Made by a program: the position numbers and the translations under genes
The notes under the pieces: generated by a model
Seen by the model: only the letters and a program-made list of their open reading frames with translations
What the model was told of the DNA's origin: nothing
Databases searched by the model: none
Shown: in pieces, positions 31,248 to 42,725 of the stretch
Numbering within the stretch: position 1 is the first letter of the stretch
How the letters are laid out: every line of letters begins with the position of its first letter
Assembly (NCBI RefSeq): GCF_038502225.1
Contig: NC_091357.1
Location: forward strand, 11,382,861 to 11,446,860
DNA from: Cherax quadricarinatus
Taxonomy: Eukaryota; Arthropoda; Malacostraca; Decapoda; Parastacidae
DNA length: 64,000 nt
Reading direction: 5' to 3'

Positions 31248-34200
31248 TTAGTTGACAGGGTGTATCAGGGAGATAAGATGTTTTCTGATGGTAATTTTGA
31301 AGGTGATGAATGTGTCTGCAGTTTTGGAATTTTCAGGTAGGGTGTTCCAGATTTTAGGGCCTTTGACATACATTGAATTTTTGTAAAGGTTTAGTCGGAC
31401 ACGGGGAATGTCATAGAGATGTTTGTGTCTGGTGTTGTGCCTGTGGGTTCTGTCACAACTATCAAGAAAGCGTTTTAGGTCAAGGTTAATATTGGAATTT
31501 AAGGTCCTGTAGATGTAGATTGCACAGTAGTAAGTGTGGATGTACTGAACAGGGAGTAAGTTTAGATCTATGAAGAGTGGGGGGGTGTGTTGCCAGGGAT
31601 GGGATTTAGTGATTATTCTTACTGTGGCTTTTTGTTGGGTTATTATTGGCTTTAGGTGTGTTGCTGCAGTTGAACCCCAAGCACAGATAGCATAGGTGAG
31701 GTATGGATATATAAGTGAATGGTATAGTGTGAGAAGGGCAGTTTGCGGCACGTAGTATCGTATCTTGGAGAGGATCCCAACCGTTTTGGATACTTTTTTG
31801 GTTATGTGTTGGATATGGGTGCTGAAGTTCAGGTTGCTGTCGAGGTATAGGCCTAGGAATTTGCCCTCATTATGCCTGGTAATTAGAGTGTTGTCGATCT
31901 TAATGTTAATTTGCACATCTCCTGCTCTGCTACCAAACATAATGTAGTAGGTTTTGTCAACGTTAAGCGTAAGTTTATTGGCTGTCATCCAAGTCGATAT
32001 TTTGATCAGCTCCTCATTAACAATGGTGTTGAGGGCTGCAAGATTAGGGTGAGAGATGACATAAGTCGTGTCGTCAGCAAAGAGAATGGGGTTCAGGTGT
32101 CGAGATACGTTTGGAAGATCATTGATGTATATGAGGAAGAGCAGGGGACCAAGGACACTTCCCTGCAGAACTCCAGTATCAAGTGGCTGTGTTGTTGATG
32201 CTGTGTCTTTAATGGTGACATACTGATACCTATTAGTAAGGTAAGATTTGAAATATGCAAGCGCATGGCCTCTTATACCATAATGGTCAAGTTTGTGGAG
32301 TAGGATGCCGTGGTCTACTGTGTCAAAAGCTTTTCTTAGGTCAATAAAAATTCCTAGTGGATATTCCTTATTTTCCAATGCTGTGTAAAGCAGATCTAGC
32401 ATTTTTATAATTGCATCGTTAGTGCTTTTATTTTTCCTGAATCCAAATTGGCAGGGGTTGAGTATGTTTTGTGACGTTATAAATGAATATAGTCTCCTGT
32501 GCACCAGTTTCTCAAAGATTTTGGATAGCAATGGTAAGTTTGATATTGGCCTATAGTTGTTTAAATCTGTAGGGTCACCACCTTTATGTATTGGTGTAAC
32601 CCTTGCCGTCTTGAGTAGTTTCGGGAAGGTGCTAGCTTCTAGTGACTTGTTAAAAAGCAATGAGATAGTATGCGAGAGGACATGGGCCACTCTCTTGTAC
32701 AATAATGGTGGGACATGAGACAGATTCCCTGAGTTATTTTTAAGTGTCTTAATAATCTCGGTGACTTCCGTGGGCTCAGTTGGAGCAAGATAGAAGGATA
32801 TATCTCCTCTTGTGTCGGTGAATCTACTGGAGTAGTATAGTTGTTTGGCTTTCTTTATTACTTTGGTGAGGACTGATGAATAGTGTTTAAGAATATCTTC
32901 GTGTATTAAGCCCTGTCTACATTGCTTTTCATATTAGTGTTTCTTATCAATGGATTTCAGAATGGTGCTGGTTAGCCATGGGCAACCAAACCGTTTGTTT
33001 GTGATCTGTTTCGTTTTTATAGGACAATGTTTGTTGTATAGTCTAAGTAGTTTAAGAAAAATGTCTGTCCAGTCGTCAATACCATTGGCCTTGGAGAATT
33101 CTGTAGGCCAGTCAACAGTCTCTAGGTCAGCTGTGAACTTCCTTATTGAGGCCTCATCATGGAGTCTAAATGAGACTTTGTTGTATTCAAGTGGTGGTTT
33201 ACTAATGTTTGTCAAGAGGAAGGTAGGGTAGTGGTCTGTAGTGCTATCTGTGATTATCCCTGATTTAAGGGGGGCTAGTATATTGGTCCATATGTGGTCT
33301 GTTATGGTTGCACTTGTTTCAGTGAGCCTGGTTGGTTTAGTTATTGTTGGTATGAGAAGTGTGTTGTTCATATTGTTGATGAAATCAGTTACAGGTTGAT
33401 CATCTAGTAGGCCAAGGTTGATGTTGAAGTCTCCAGCTAAGAGAAGGTGGTGCTTATTCATTTGTCTGTTTGTTATTAGTGCCTTTAATTTCTCACTGAA
33501 GTTTGGGATGTTAGTGTGGGGTATCCGGTAAATGGCACCGATTGTTATAGGCGTCTTAAGGTTTTTTACAGTAAAATTAGCAAAAATGTATTCTCCATAT
33601 TCATCACTAAAGCAGTTGGTGCTGATACAAGATAATTGGTTAGAGTAATAGATTGCAATACCACCCCCAACTTGGTATGGTCTGCAGTTGTGGATTGCTG
33701 TGTATCCTGGTAGAGGGTAGATATCTATTGTGTCCTGTTTTAGCCAGGTCTCGGTAAGAATAATGCAGGAGAAGGGTGTCTTTAGTGATTCAAGGAGTGC
33801 CAGGAGGTCATCATAGTGTTTGCTTAACCCTTTGAGGGTTTTCGTCGTACTAGTACGTCTTACGCGTAGGGGTTTTTGACGTACTAGTACTCATAAATTC
33901 TAGCGACCTCAAATCTAGTGGGAGAAAGCTGGTAGGCCTTCATATGAAAGAATGGGTCTATGTGGTCAGTGTGCACAGTCTAAAAAAAATCCTGCAGCAC
34001 ACGGTGCATAATGAGAAAAAAAAAACTTTTTCCATTTTTTTTTAATAAATCAGCGACTTTGCAGTGTATTTTCATATAGTATTTATTGTTGTATTCTAGT
34101 TTTCTTGGTCTCATTTTATAGAATGTAAGACATATTACTGAAATTGAGATGATTTTGACTGGTTTTACAATGAAAGGTGCCTTGAAATTGAACTCAAAGT

Positions 34201-35059
34201 ATCAGAAATGTTCGATTTTTACCAAACTTCAAAAGTAAACAAATCGTGCCAAGCGTGCAATACACGTCAACTGGTGAGTCTAATATTCTTTCACAAGTGC
34301 ACCAATAATATTTATACCATTTTTTACACTAATGCAGTAGTCTGCATAACAGTAAATCTTATATTTTTTGTGAGAATAAAAATTCAAAGTGGAAAGCAAA
34401 AGAATATAAGAGGGGCCTTGAGACGTGACTAATGACTAGAGGAAATGTCATTTTAGTGCCAGGAATGTCTTTCTTGTTTATTCTGGACCCTATTCCGAAA
34501 TTGGCATCTTTTGAAATTTGTGTGAAATTGGCAAAATTGCTAAATTCTGACCACTGTACTGGATAGTTGAATTTATAAATGGGTGGTTTCTTGCACCCAT
34601 TCGATAGAAAAAATGGAGTTCTAGCGAAATATTCATGTTTTTTGTCGACTAGTACAGTGAAATTGGCTGAAAATGGGGCTCAAAGTGGGCAAAATCGCCG
34701 ATCCGTAAACATCGCCGAGACCGCTAACTTTGCGAGAGCATAATTCCGTAAGTTTTCTATCAAATTTCAAACTTTTGGTGTCGTTATGATCGGGAAAAGA
34801 TTCTCTATCTTTTCATAAGAGAAAATAATTTTTTTTTTTTTTTAAATTTGGCCGACCCTGAGAACGAGTTTCGGAGAGGGCCTGTCGACCCTCAAAGGGT
34901 TAAGGACCTGATGTTGTAGTTAAGTACTGATAGACTTTTATCATTGTTTAGGATAGTGCTGGCTTGTGATGCTGTGTAGTAAAGGCAGTTACTTTCCAAT
35001 AGGTTTTGATTGTGTGTCAGATTATGTAGGTTTAGATCAGGGTCAACGTGATCAATCAT
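31248..35059 (-). pseudogene. LINE ORF2: endonuclease and reverse transcriptase, one stop plus one MITE
   Basis: The ORF starts at ATG 35,059 (MIDHVDPDLNLH). It runs through LNYNIRSLN and TETWLKQD (endonuclease), crosses the MITE, and continues with LLLAGDFNIN and STTDHYPTFLL. An in-frame TAA at 32,934-32,936 interrupts it before the RT. The RT stretch (32,702-31,248, 484 residues) is open, with FIDLRKAFDTVDH, GVLQGSVLGPLLF and LFADDTTYV; all catalytic Asp are kept. With the MITE and one TTAA removed, the coding length is 2,736 bases, divisible by three. The protein (about 910 residues) has the usual length for CR1/L2 ORF2. QGSV is preceded by L instead of P. Confidence 0.88.
33824..34903. 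mobile_element. TTAA-flanked MITE (piggyBac type), copy A
   Basis: TTAA at 33,824-33,827 and 34,900-34,903 flank 1,072 bp with inverted ends CCCTTTGAGGGT and ACCCTCAAAGGG. It has no transposase frame. It is almost identical in length and content to the copy at 49,811-50,878. A CGTACTAGTACG palindrome lies near one end. Confidence 0.9.
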
Positions 35060-35197
35060 CTTCTAGGTTTAAATTATGGTTATTTATATCCTGAGTTGTG
35101 TGTTGAGTTTTAGTACTGATATCTGTAGTGGTGGGAAGTTTGGACAAGTATATAGCTATAGCATTTTGGTCATGTAGAGTATAGTCACTAATACACA

Positions 35198-35580
35198 TAA
35201 TGAAGTTGGTGTTGTCTATGTGTTGTGCTGGAATGAGCTAAAGTACAACTAGGTATAAACTAATAATATAAAAATACAAATTAAAAATAGCACAAGACTC
35301 TCACTTGTAATTGCACTAAGGTCTAATGTAATGACTTTGGTATAGTCTATGTATTGACCTAGAGTGAGCAATAGTACAACTAGGTTTAATCTAATAATGT
35401 AGAAATACAAATTAAAAATAGCACCAGGCTCTCACTAGTAATTACACTATGGTCTAATATAATGACTTGGGTACTGACTATGTATTGAGCTAGAATGAGC
35501 TATAGTACAACTGAGTTTAATCTAATGATATAAAAAAGGCACAAGACTCTCAGTTGTAATTCCACTAAGGTGTTATATAA
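35198..35580 (-). repeat. About 130-bp unit repeated three times in a LINE spacer
   Basis: Units starting near 35,198, 35,328 and 35,458 each contain a TAGTACAACT(A/G)(A/G)GTTTAA-like phrase and AC(A/C)AGACTCTCA. The copies are diverged. They lie in the 1.6-kb non-coding stretch between ORF1 and ORF2 of the LINE. Confidence 0.7.
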
Positions 35581-36732
35581 GTTGTTTACAAGAATTAGAG
35601 TATAACTAGATTTAAATTGACAAGATAAAATATACAAGTTAAGGTAGCAAAAGAATAAAAAAAGTAGAAGAAAAAAAAAATATGAGGTAGTTAGTACTAG
35701 TTAGCAAAAGATAGTTAAGGGCCTTGAACAATAATATAATTGAAATATACACTAATTGCACACACAATATAGTCACTAAGATATGAAAACAATCTTAGAG
35801 TAGGAATTGTAATATAAACTTATAATATAAAAATACAAATTGAAATGGTACTTGCAATTGCACTAGTCTGGTATATGTTGTTGACAAGATCAAGAGTATA
35901 ACTAGATTTAAATTGACAAAATAAAATTCACAAGTAAAGTACCAAAAGAATAATAGTAAAAAATAACAATGGTAATGTCTTGGTTATAATATGATAGTAA
36001 GATGGTAGACAGGTACACAGGTACAAAGGATAATATAAAGGTTGGAGTTGAATATACAAACTTGAAAATTTGGCAACAAAATGTTATGGGAAGTATAAAA
36101 TAATGTTTAATGTAAAAAAGTAAAATTGACTGGTAGTAAATATGGTGTTTAATAAAATTTTAGTAAGTAATAATGATTACAAAAAAAGCGAAAAAGTAAT
36201 GTTTATTTCATTCAATATTGCACTGGTAGTTATACTTGAGGTTATTTGGCAGTACAAGGTAATTAAGAGTACTCTAAGATAGTAAATGTGGTATTAAAAC
36301 AGATAAAGGTACTTAGACAAGTAATGGTTATTAAATGTCAAAAATGTTGAGAGTAAATTGAAATTATAGTAAAAATGGTAATTATTAATTTTAGTAAGTA
36401 ATATCAATTGATAGTATTTAAAAAAATATGAGGTAGTAATATGGACAGAGAAAGTATCAATTCAGCTAATGTTTAAGCAAACAATAGTAAATAAGAAAAT
36501 TACATAAGGTGACTTATGCTTACTAGTAAAATCACAAAATGAAGTAGTTGATTATTTAATTACTAAGAGATTGTACAATGAAATTTGAACAATGGAGCAA
36601 AACATACACTACACTACGTAGGCTTTTAGGTTGGACATTGTTTAGTTATTCTCTGTAAGATTAGTATCCCTGAGAAATTGTGATAGATCATTCTCATTCG
36701 TGATTGTGTACAGTTGACCTACATTTGTTTTC
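35581..36732 (-). other. AT-rich spacer between LINE ORF1 and ORF2
   Basis: There is no coding frame. Phrases such as AGTATAACTAGATTTAAATT occur twice (about 35,600 and 35,890). It is probably part of the LINE, because ORF1 and ORF2 on either side are in the same orientation, but a separate insertion cannot be excluded. Confidence 0.45.
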
Positions 36733-37224
36733 CTAACTAGAATTTTCCCATCCCGTGTGAAGCATTGGTGTATTGTCATTATTCTCCCGCTTAAGTTTTC
36801 TGACTCTATACAGGAGGTTCTGACGTTTTTTGGTAAGACACTCGTTTATGTATACCTCTTTCTTTACTTTAATAGATGCAATAATTAAGTCTTTTTTCCT
36901 GTCATGTGAGTGGAATCTAAGCATAACACTTTTTCTACTATGGGATCCTAGTAACCTGGCTTCTTTTATTTCTGACTCTGGTACTGTAACTTTTGTTTGG
37001 TCCTTTATGATCTGCAGAGTAATTTCTTTACTGTTTGTTTGGTTCATATCACTGGGAAAAAGTGGACTGTTAACTATTACTGCGTCCGATAGTTTATCTT
37101 GTTCAGTTTTACCTTCTTGGAGAGCAAAGTAGTCACTGAACTGGTTATCTAAGTTGTTCTTCCATTCTTTTACTGCTTCTTCAACCTTTGTATTAAGAGA
37201 TATTATTTGTTGGGTATGGCTATA
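36733..37224 (-). pseudogene. LINE ORF1, C-terminal part
   Basis: The open frame reads EAVKEWKNNLDNQF..., MNQTNSKEITLQIIK, PESEIKEARLLG, KSVMLRFHSHDRKKDLI and VYINECLTKKRQNLLYRVRK. The last two blocks resemble the C-terminal domain of LINE ORF1 proteins related to the baculovirus FP-like fold (inference). The N-terminal part, including any zinc finger, is lost at the junction with the RTE. Confidence 0.6.
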
Positions 37225-37279
37225 TTAAACACGCTCACACATGCCTGCTGGAAGTCCAAACCCCTCGCACACAAAACCT

Positions 37280-38848
37280 TTACCCCCCTCCCTCCATACC
37301 TTTCCTAGGCCGACCCCTACTCCACCTTCCTTCCACTACAGACTGATACACTCTTGAAGTCACTCTGTTTCGCTCCATTCTCTCTACATGTCCGAACCAC
37401 CTCAACAACCCTTCCTCAGCCCTCTGGACAACAGTTTTGGTAATCCCGCACCTCCTCCTAACTTCCAAACTACGAATTCTCTGCATTATATTCACACCAC
37501 ACATTGCCCTCAGACATGACATCTCCACTGCCTCCAGTCTTCTCCTCGCTGCAACATTGATCACCCATGCTTCACACCCATATAAGAGCGTTGGTAAAAC
37601 TATACTCTCATACATTCCCCTCTTTGCCTCCAAGGACAAAGTTCTTTGTCTCCACAGACTCCTAAGTGCACCACTCACCCTTTTCCCCTCATCAATTCTT
37701 TGATTCACCTCATCCTTCATAGACCCATCCGCTGACACGTCCACTCCCAGATATCTGAATACATTCACCTCCTCCATACTCTCTCCCTCCAATCTGATAT
37801 CCAATCTTTCATCACCTAATCTTTTTGTTATCCTCATAACCTTACTCTTTCCTGTATTCACTTTTAATTTTCTTCTTTTGCACACCGTACACACCCTACC
37901 AAATTCATCCACCAATCTCTGCAACTTCTCTTCAGAATCTCCCAAGAGCACAGTGTCATCAGCAAAGAGCAACTGTGACAACTCCCACTTTATGTGTGAT
38001 TCTTTATCTTTTAACTCCACGCCTCTTGCCAAGACTCTCGCATTTACTTCTCTTACAACCCCATCTATAAATATATTAAACAACCACGGTGACATCACAC
38101 ATCCTTGTCTAAGGCCTACTTTTACTAGGAAATAATTTCCCTCTTTCCTACATACTCTAACTTGAGCCTCACTATCCTCGTAAAAACTCTTCACTGCTTT
38201 CAGTAACCTACCTCCTACACCATACACCTGCAACATCTGCTACATTTTCCCCCTATCCACCCTGTCATACGCCTTTTCCAAATCCATAAATGCCACAAAG
38301 ACCTCTTTAGCCTTATCTAAATACTGTTCACTTATATGTTTCACTGTAAACACCTGGTCCACACACCCCCTACCTTTCCTAAAGCCTCCTTGTTCATCTA
38401 CTATCCTATTCTCCATCTTACTCTTAATTCTTTCAATAATAACTCTACCATACACTTTACCAGGTATACTCAACAGACTTATCCCCGTATAATTTTTGCA
38501 CTCTCTTTTGTCCCCTTTGCCTTTATACAAAGGAACTATGCATGCTCTCTGCCAATCCCTAGGTACCTTACCCTCTTCCATACATTTATTAAATAATTGC
38601 ACCAACCACTCCAAAACTATATCTCCACCTGCTTTTAACATTTCTATCTTTATCCCATCAATCCCGGCTGCCTTACCCCCTTTCATTTTACCTACTGCCT
38701 CGCAAACTTCCCCCACACTCACAACTGGCTCTTCCTCACTCCTACAAGATGTTATTCCTCCTTGCCCTATACACGAAATCACAGCTTCCCTATCTTCATC
38801 AACATTTAACAATTCCTCAAAATATTCCCTCCATCTTCCCAATACATG
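37280..38848 (-). pseudogene. RTE reverse transcriptase
   Basis: The frame from 38,848 reads GRWREYFEELLNVDED, then GGKAAGIDGIKIEML, RACIVPLYKGKGD and FVAFMDLEKAYDRVDR (first Asp). It is stopped by a TAG near 38,238 and continues with VGLRQGCVMSPWLFNIFIDGV, SQLLFADDTVLLG (active site), LLYGCEAWVI, and the C-terminal RRCGI..-RWFGHVERM and RGRPRKGMEGGG. The last motif is the normal end of RTE ORFs. Apart from one stop the domain is well preserved. Confidence 0.88.
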
Positions 38849-39838
38849 TACAGTGGACCCCCGCATAACGATGGCATCACATAGCGATTTTTCCGCATAC
38901 CGCTTACTTTTATCGCAAAATTTTTGCCGCGCATACCGATTAAAAACCCGCTCACCGATTTTCGTCCGAGACGCGTCCAATGTGCCCTCAGCCAGCCTCA
39001 CATGTGCCGCCCGTCCCATTGTTTACCAGCCAGCCTCCGCGGTAACATCCAAGCATACACTCGGAATATTTCGTATTATTACAGTGTTTTCGGTGCTGTT
39101 TCTGGAAAATAAGTGACCATGGGCCCCAAGAAAGCTTCTAGTGCCAACCCTGTGGTAAAAAGGGTGAGAATTAGTATGGAAATTAAGAAAGATTTTGAAG
39201 GGTTTGGGGCTAACCCTGAGAAGCCTATGCCAGTTGTGGAATCCATTGTGCCTACTTCAAAGATTAAGGAAATGTGTGCACAGTGGGTTGAACTGCAAAC
39301 CTTTATGGATGAAAATCACCCTGACACAGCTGTTGCAAGCCGTGCTGGTGACTATTTCAATGACAATGTTGTGGCCCATTTTAGACAAATCGTAAAGGAA
39401 CGGGAGGTACAGAGCTCTATGGACAGATTTGTTGTGCGACAGAGGTCCAGTGACTCTCAAGCTGGTCCTAGTGGCATTAAAAGAAGAAGGGAAGTAACCC
39501 CGGAAAAGGACTTGCTACCTCAAGTCGTAATGGAAGGGGATTTCCCTTCTAAACAGTAAGAAGATAATGCTCTCCCCTCCTCCCATCCCATCAATCATCA
39601 CCAGATCTTCAATAAAAGTAAGTGTCATGTAAGTGTGCATGCCTTTTTCAGTTTGTGTGTATTAAAATTAACATTTCATGTGGTAAAAAAAAATTTTTTT
39701 CATACTTTTGGGCGTCTTGCACGGATTAATTTTATTTCCATTATTTCTTATGGGGAAAATTCATTCGCATAACGATTATTTCGCATAACAATTATCCCTC
39801 TTGCACGGATTAAAATCGTTAACCGGGGGTCCACTGTA
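38849..39838 (+). mobile_element. Tigger/pogo-type deletion derivative
   Basis: TA duplications at 38,849-38,850 and 39,837-39,838 flank inverted ends CAGTGGACCCCCGCATAACG and CCGGGGGTCCACTG. It is 986 bp long. It contains the start and end of a Tigger transposase joined by a large internal deletion. It is inserted in the RTE RT frame. Confidence 0.9.
39119..39559 (+). CDS. Internally deleted Tigger transposase (N- and C-terminal pieces)
   Basis: The frame starts MGPKKASSANPVVKRVRISM, like the - strand copy at 25,644. It loses both DNA-binding domains and the DDE core after EIKKDF and resumes in the C-terminal linker (MCAQWVELQTFMDENH). The shared tail is DNVVAHFRQIVKEREVQ, VVRQRSSDS and AGPSGIKRRR. 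The frame is open for 147 residues. With no DNA-binding or catalytic core a function is unlikely. Confidence 0.7.
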   Translation: MGPKKASSANPVVKRVRISMEIKKDFEGFGANPEKPMPVVESIVPTSKIKEMCAQWVELQTFMDENHPDTAVASRAGDYFNDNVVAHFRQIVKEREVQSSMDRFVVRQRSSDSQAGPSGIKRRREVTPEKDLLPQVVMEGDFPSKQ

Positions 39839-39853
39839 CCTCTAACTCTCCAT

Positions 39854-41127
39854 TTAACCCTTTGACTGTCGCAACCCCCAATCCTGAGGTGTCTCCTGGT
39901 TTCGCAAAATTTAAAAAAAAAAAAAAAAATTCTTATGAAATGATAGAGAATCTTTTCCCGATTGTAATGACACCAAAAAAACGAAATTTGATGGAAAACT
40001 GACGGAATTATGCTCTCGCGAAGTTAGCGACCTCAGCGCTGTTTACAAATCAGCGATTTCGCCCATTTTGAGCCCTATTTTCAGCTAATTCCATTATTCC
40101 AGTCGCCCAAACTCATAGCTATTTCTTTAGAACTATTTTTTCTATCGATTGAGTACAAGAAACTGCCCATTTACCGATTTCAACTACCTAATAATGTGGT
40201 CAGAAATTTGCAATTTGGCCAATTTCACGAAAACTAAAAAATATGACAATTTCAAAATAAGGTCCAGAATGAACAATGCAGACATTCCTGGCTCTAAAAT
40301 AACATTTTCTTTGCTCATCAGTCATGTCTCCAGGCCCCTCTAATATTACTCTTGCTTTCTATTTTGAATTTTTATTCAAACAAAAAATAGAAGACTTACT
40401 ATTATGCAGACTACTGCAATACTGTAATATTTTTTTTTTTATTATCACACTGGCCGATTCCCACCAAGGCAGGGTGGCCCGAAAAAGAAACTTTCACCAT
40501 CATTCACTCCATCACTGTCTTGCAAGAAGGGTGCTTTACACTACAGTTTTTAAACTGCAACATTTACACCCCTCCTTCAGAGTGCAGGCACTGTACTTCC
40601 CATCTCCAGGACTCAAGTCCGGCCTGCCGGTTTCCCTGTATAAATAACATCAACCCATTCATGACTGCATATTAGAATGGCTAGTTGGACATTTATTGGA
40701 CAATGGCATCATTTGTTTACTTTTGAACATTGGCAAAAATCAAACATTTCCCCAACTTTGAGCTCCATTTCTAGGTTCTTTTTATAGTAAAATCAATCAA
40801 AATCACCTCTATTTCTATAATACGTTTTCCATTCTATCAAATGAGACCAAGAAAACGAGAATACAACAATAAATACTATACAAAAATAGACCACAAAGTC
40901 GGCATTTTAATTAAAAAAAACGGTCGGAGTTTTTTTTCTCATTATGCACTGCGCGCTCCAGGATTTTTTTTATATGGTGCACACTGACCACACAGACCCA
41001 TTCTCTCACATGTGGGCGTACCAGCTTTCTCCTGCTTGATTTGAAGCCGCTAGAATTTGAGTATATATACGTCAAACACGGTACCTCGTAAGACGTATAT
41101 ATACGGCCGCGACAGTCAAAGGGTTAA
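39854..41127. mobile_element. TTAA-flanked MITE (piggyBac type), copy B, carrying a SINE
   Basis: TTAA at 39,854-39,857 and 41,124-41,127 flank inverted ends CCCTTTGACTGTCGC and GCGACAGTCAAAGGG. Its interior is the reverse complement of much of the 33.8-kb MITE, for example GAATCTTTTCCCGAT and TCTCGCGAAGTTAGCG. The SINE at 40,429-40,637 is inserted in it. Confidence 0.88.
40429..40637 (-). mobile_element. SINE-like retroposon, second copy
   Basis: It is near-identical to 30,561-30,770, again with an A-rich tail on the - strand. It begins at CAGGGAAACCGGCAGGCCGG (- strand), which suggests a 5' truncation compared with the other copy. Confidence 0.8.
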
Positions 41128-41567
41128 TAACTCTCCTCTCCTATTTTTAACTGACAAATCCATTTGTTGCAGGGTGAGAGAGGTGGCTATGCAATGATGC
41201 ACGCTCCTTCCATGCATGAAACCATGTAACCGGTGAGACAAAAATTGTTTGATTCTGTACATGAGACGATTAAGAATCATTCTCTCAAATGTTTTACACA
41301 AGCAGCTAGTAAGAGATATTGGCCGAAATGCATTTTGTTGATTGGGCTTAGGAATTGGAATGATGAGGCTGTTGGTCCAAGATTGAGGGAGCTCCCCAGT
41401 TACATAGCTCATGTTATATAATTCAAGTAATGGATTACCTGGTACTCGACACAGCAATCTGAGTATGTTGTAAGTAATACCATCCTCACCAGGCGACGTG
41501 GAGTTGCCCTTAGTTAGTGCTGCATCAAGTTCATAATTAGTGAAAGGAATGTTGCAATAGTAGTAGT

Positions 41568-41984
41568 TTGAGAACAATAATACGAAAAGAACTTCAACTG
41601 AATTTTATGGACTTAAGGCTCAGGGAGATTGACACCAGTGAGTCCATCTATCATCATTCTATCATGCAGGAGGAGCCACATGTCTATGGTGCATCCAACA
41701 AAATAAGCAGACTCTTGGATGTCGCTACTGCCCGGCTCCGGCTGGGTTACAAGTATCTTTGGCAGGTTAAATCACCACCACCAGATGTAGACCAAACGAA
41801 ATGTAAACTTTGCCAGATGGACTATTGTCACACCCTGCGTCATTATGTACTGGAGTGTGATAAAATTAATGAATTTAGAAACAACTTGCTTAGAAATGTT
41901 CAAGAAATGGCAAAGTACTTTATCCACAGTGGTATATTGCAGACCATTCTGGAGAAATACCCTGACTTTGCTAGCTGTAAATAA
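41568..41984 (+). pseudogene. LINE ORF2 C-terminus
   Basis: An open frame of 138 residues ends in a Cys/His segment (CKLCQMDYCHTLRHYVLECDKI) like those found after RNase H in I-group LINEs. It is the C-terminal piece of the inverted-5' copy and has no start of its own. Confidence 0.6.
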
Positions 41985-41996
41985 AGCATTACCACA

Positions 41997-42002
41997 TGTG
42001 TG

Positions 42003-42043
<41 letters not shown>

Positions 42044-42258
42044 ACACGTGTGTGCACTCACCTAGTTGAGATTGCAGGGGTCGAGTCCAAGCTCCTGTGT
42101 GTGTGTGTGTGTGTATGTTTGTGTGTGTTTGTGTGTGTGTGTGTATGAGTGTGTATGTGTGTGTGTGTGTGTGTGTGTGTATGAGTGCGCGCGTGTGTGT
42201 GTGTGTGTGTGTGTATGAGTGTGCGTGTGTGTATGAATTTGTATGTGTGTGTGTCTCA
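41997..42258. repeat. (GT)n microsatellite interrupted by a short unique block
   Basis: Runs of GT, with GTAT interruptions, cover most of 41,997-42,258. At 42,055-42,098 there is a unique block, CACCTAGTTGAGATTGCAGG and the following bases. The repeat lies in the 3' UTR of the LINE and is likely unstable in length. Confidence 0.85.
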
Positions 42259-42725
42259 ACAATCAATATTTGCACCAATAACTCACTACAGTTGTGACCG
42301 GGTGTGGAAGTGTGAATTGCTCATTACACTATAATTTGTTCATGATTGTAGCCATGTATAAACGTAAGTAACCATTCTTACAGGATTCATTACCTTTGTA
42401 ACTTGTGAGTTCATTACCTTGTACCTAGTTCAGCCATCACAACTTTGGGAGCCCAGTCCCTGGACCCATTACGTAACTCTGTAATCTGTAAATACCTTTG
42501 TAACTTGTCATGATTGTGACTAGACCTACCTGGAGTTCATTACCTTTGTAAATTGTGAGTTCATTACCTTTGTAAATTGTGAGTTCGTTACCTCTGTAAC
42601 TTGCTCAGCTATCAAAACTTTGGAGTCCAGTCCCTGGACCAATTATGTACCTCTGTAATCTTTTGACTACCGCCCACAGGATGGGTATGGGGTGCATAAT
42701 AAACATATTAAACTAACTAACTCTC

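Larger units (their letters stand above)
30838..37224 (-). mobile_element. CR1/L2-like LINE with near-intact ORF2
   Basis: The order on the - strand is ORF1 (37,224-36,733), a long AT-rich spacer (36,732-35,060), ORF2 (35,059-31,248) and a 3' UTR ending in a TTTGAA-type repeat tail (30,838-30,870). A TTAA-flanked MITE (33,828-34,899) is inserted in the endonuclease. ORF1 is cut at its 5' side by the junction with the RTE element at about 37,225. Confidence 0.85.
41150..42725 (+). mobile_element. LINE copy with inverted 5' half (twin-priming type)
   Basis: The left half (41,150-41,566) encodes on the - strand the RT finger region: TSPGEDGITYNILRLL, LPQSWTNSLIIPIPKP and FRPISLTSCLCKTFERM. The right half (41,567-42,725) encodes on the + strand a C-terminal end (ATARLRLGYKYLWQV, CKLCQMDYCHTLRHYVLEC) followed by a 3' UTR and the AAACATATTAAACTAACTAA tail. 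The opposite orientation of the two halves fits a twin-priming insertion. The clade is probably I/Ingi-like. Confidence 0.7.

Noticed and set aside
39119..39559. Domesticated transposase gene
   Set aside because: The frame is open but lacks both DNA-binding domains and the catalytic core, and it sits in an element with intact ends, so a simple deletion derivative explains it.
41772..42278. His/Thr-rich and Cys/Val-rich proteins over the GT repeat
   Set aside because: These are translations of a dinucleotide microsatellite.
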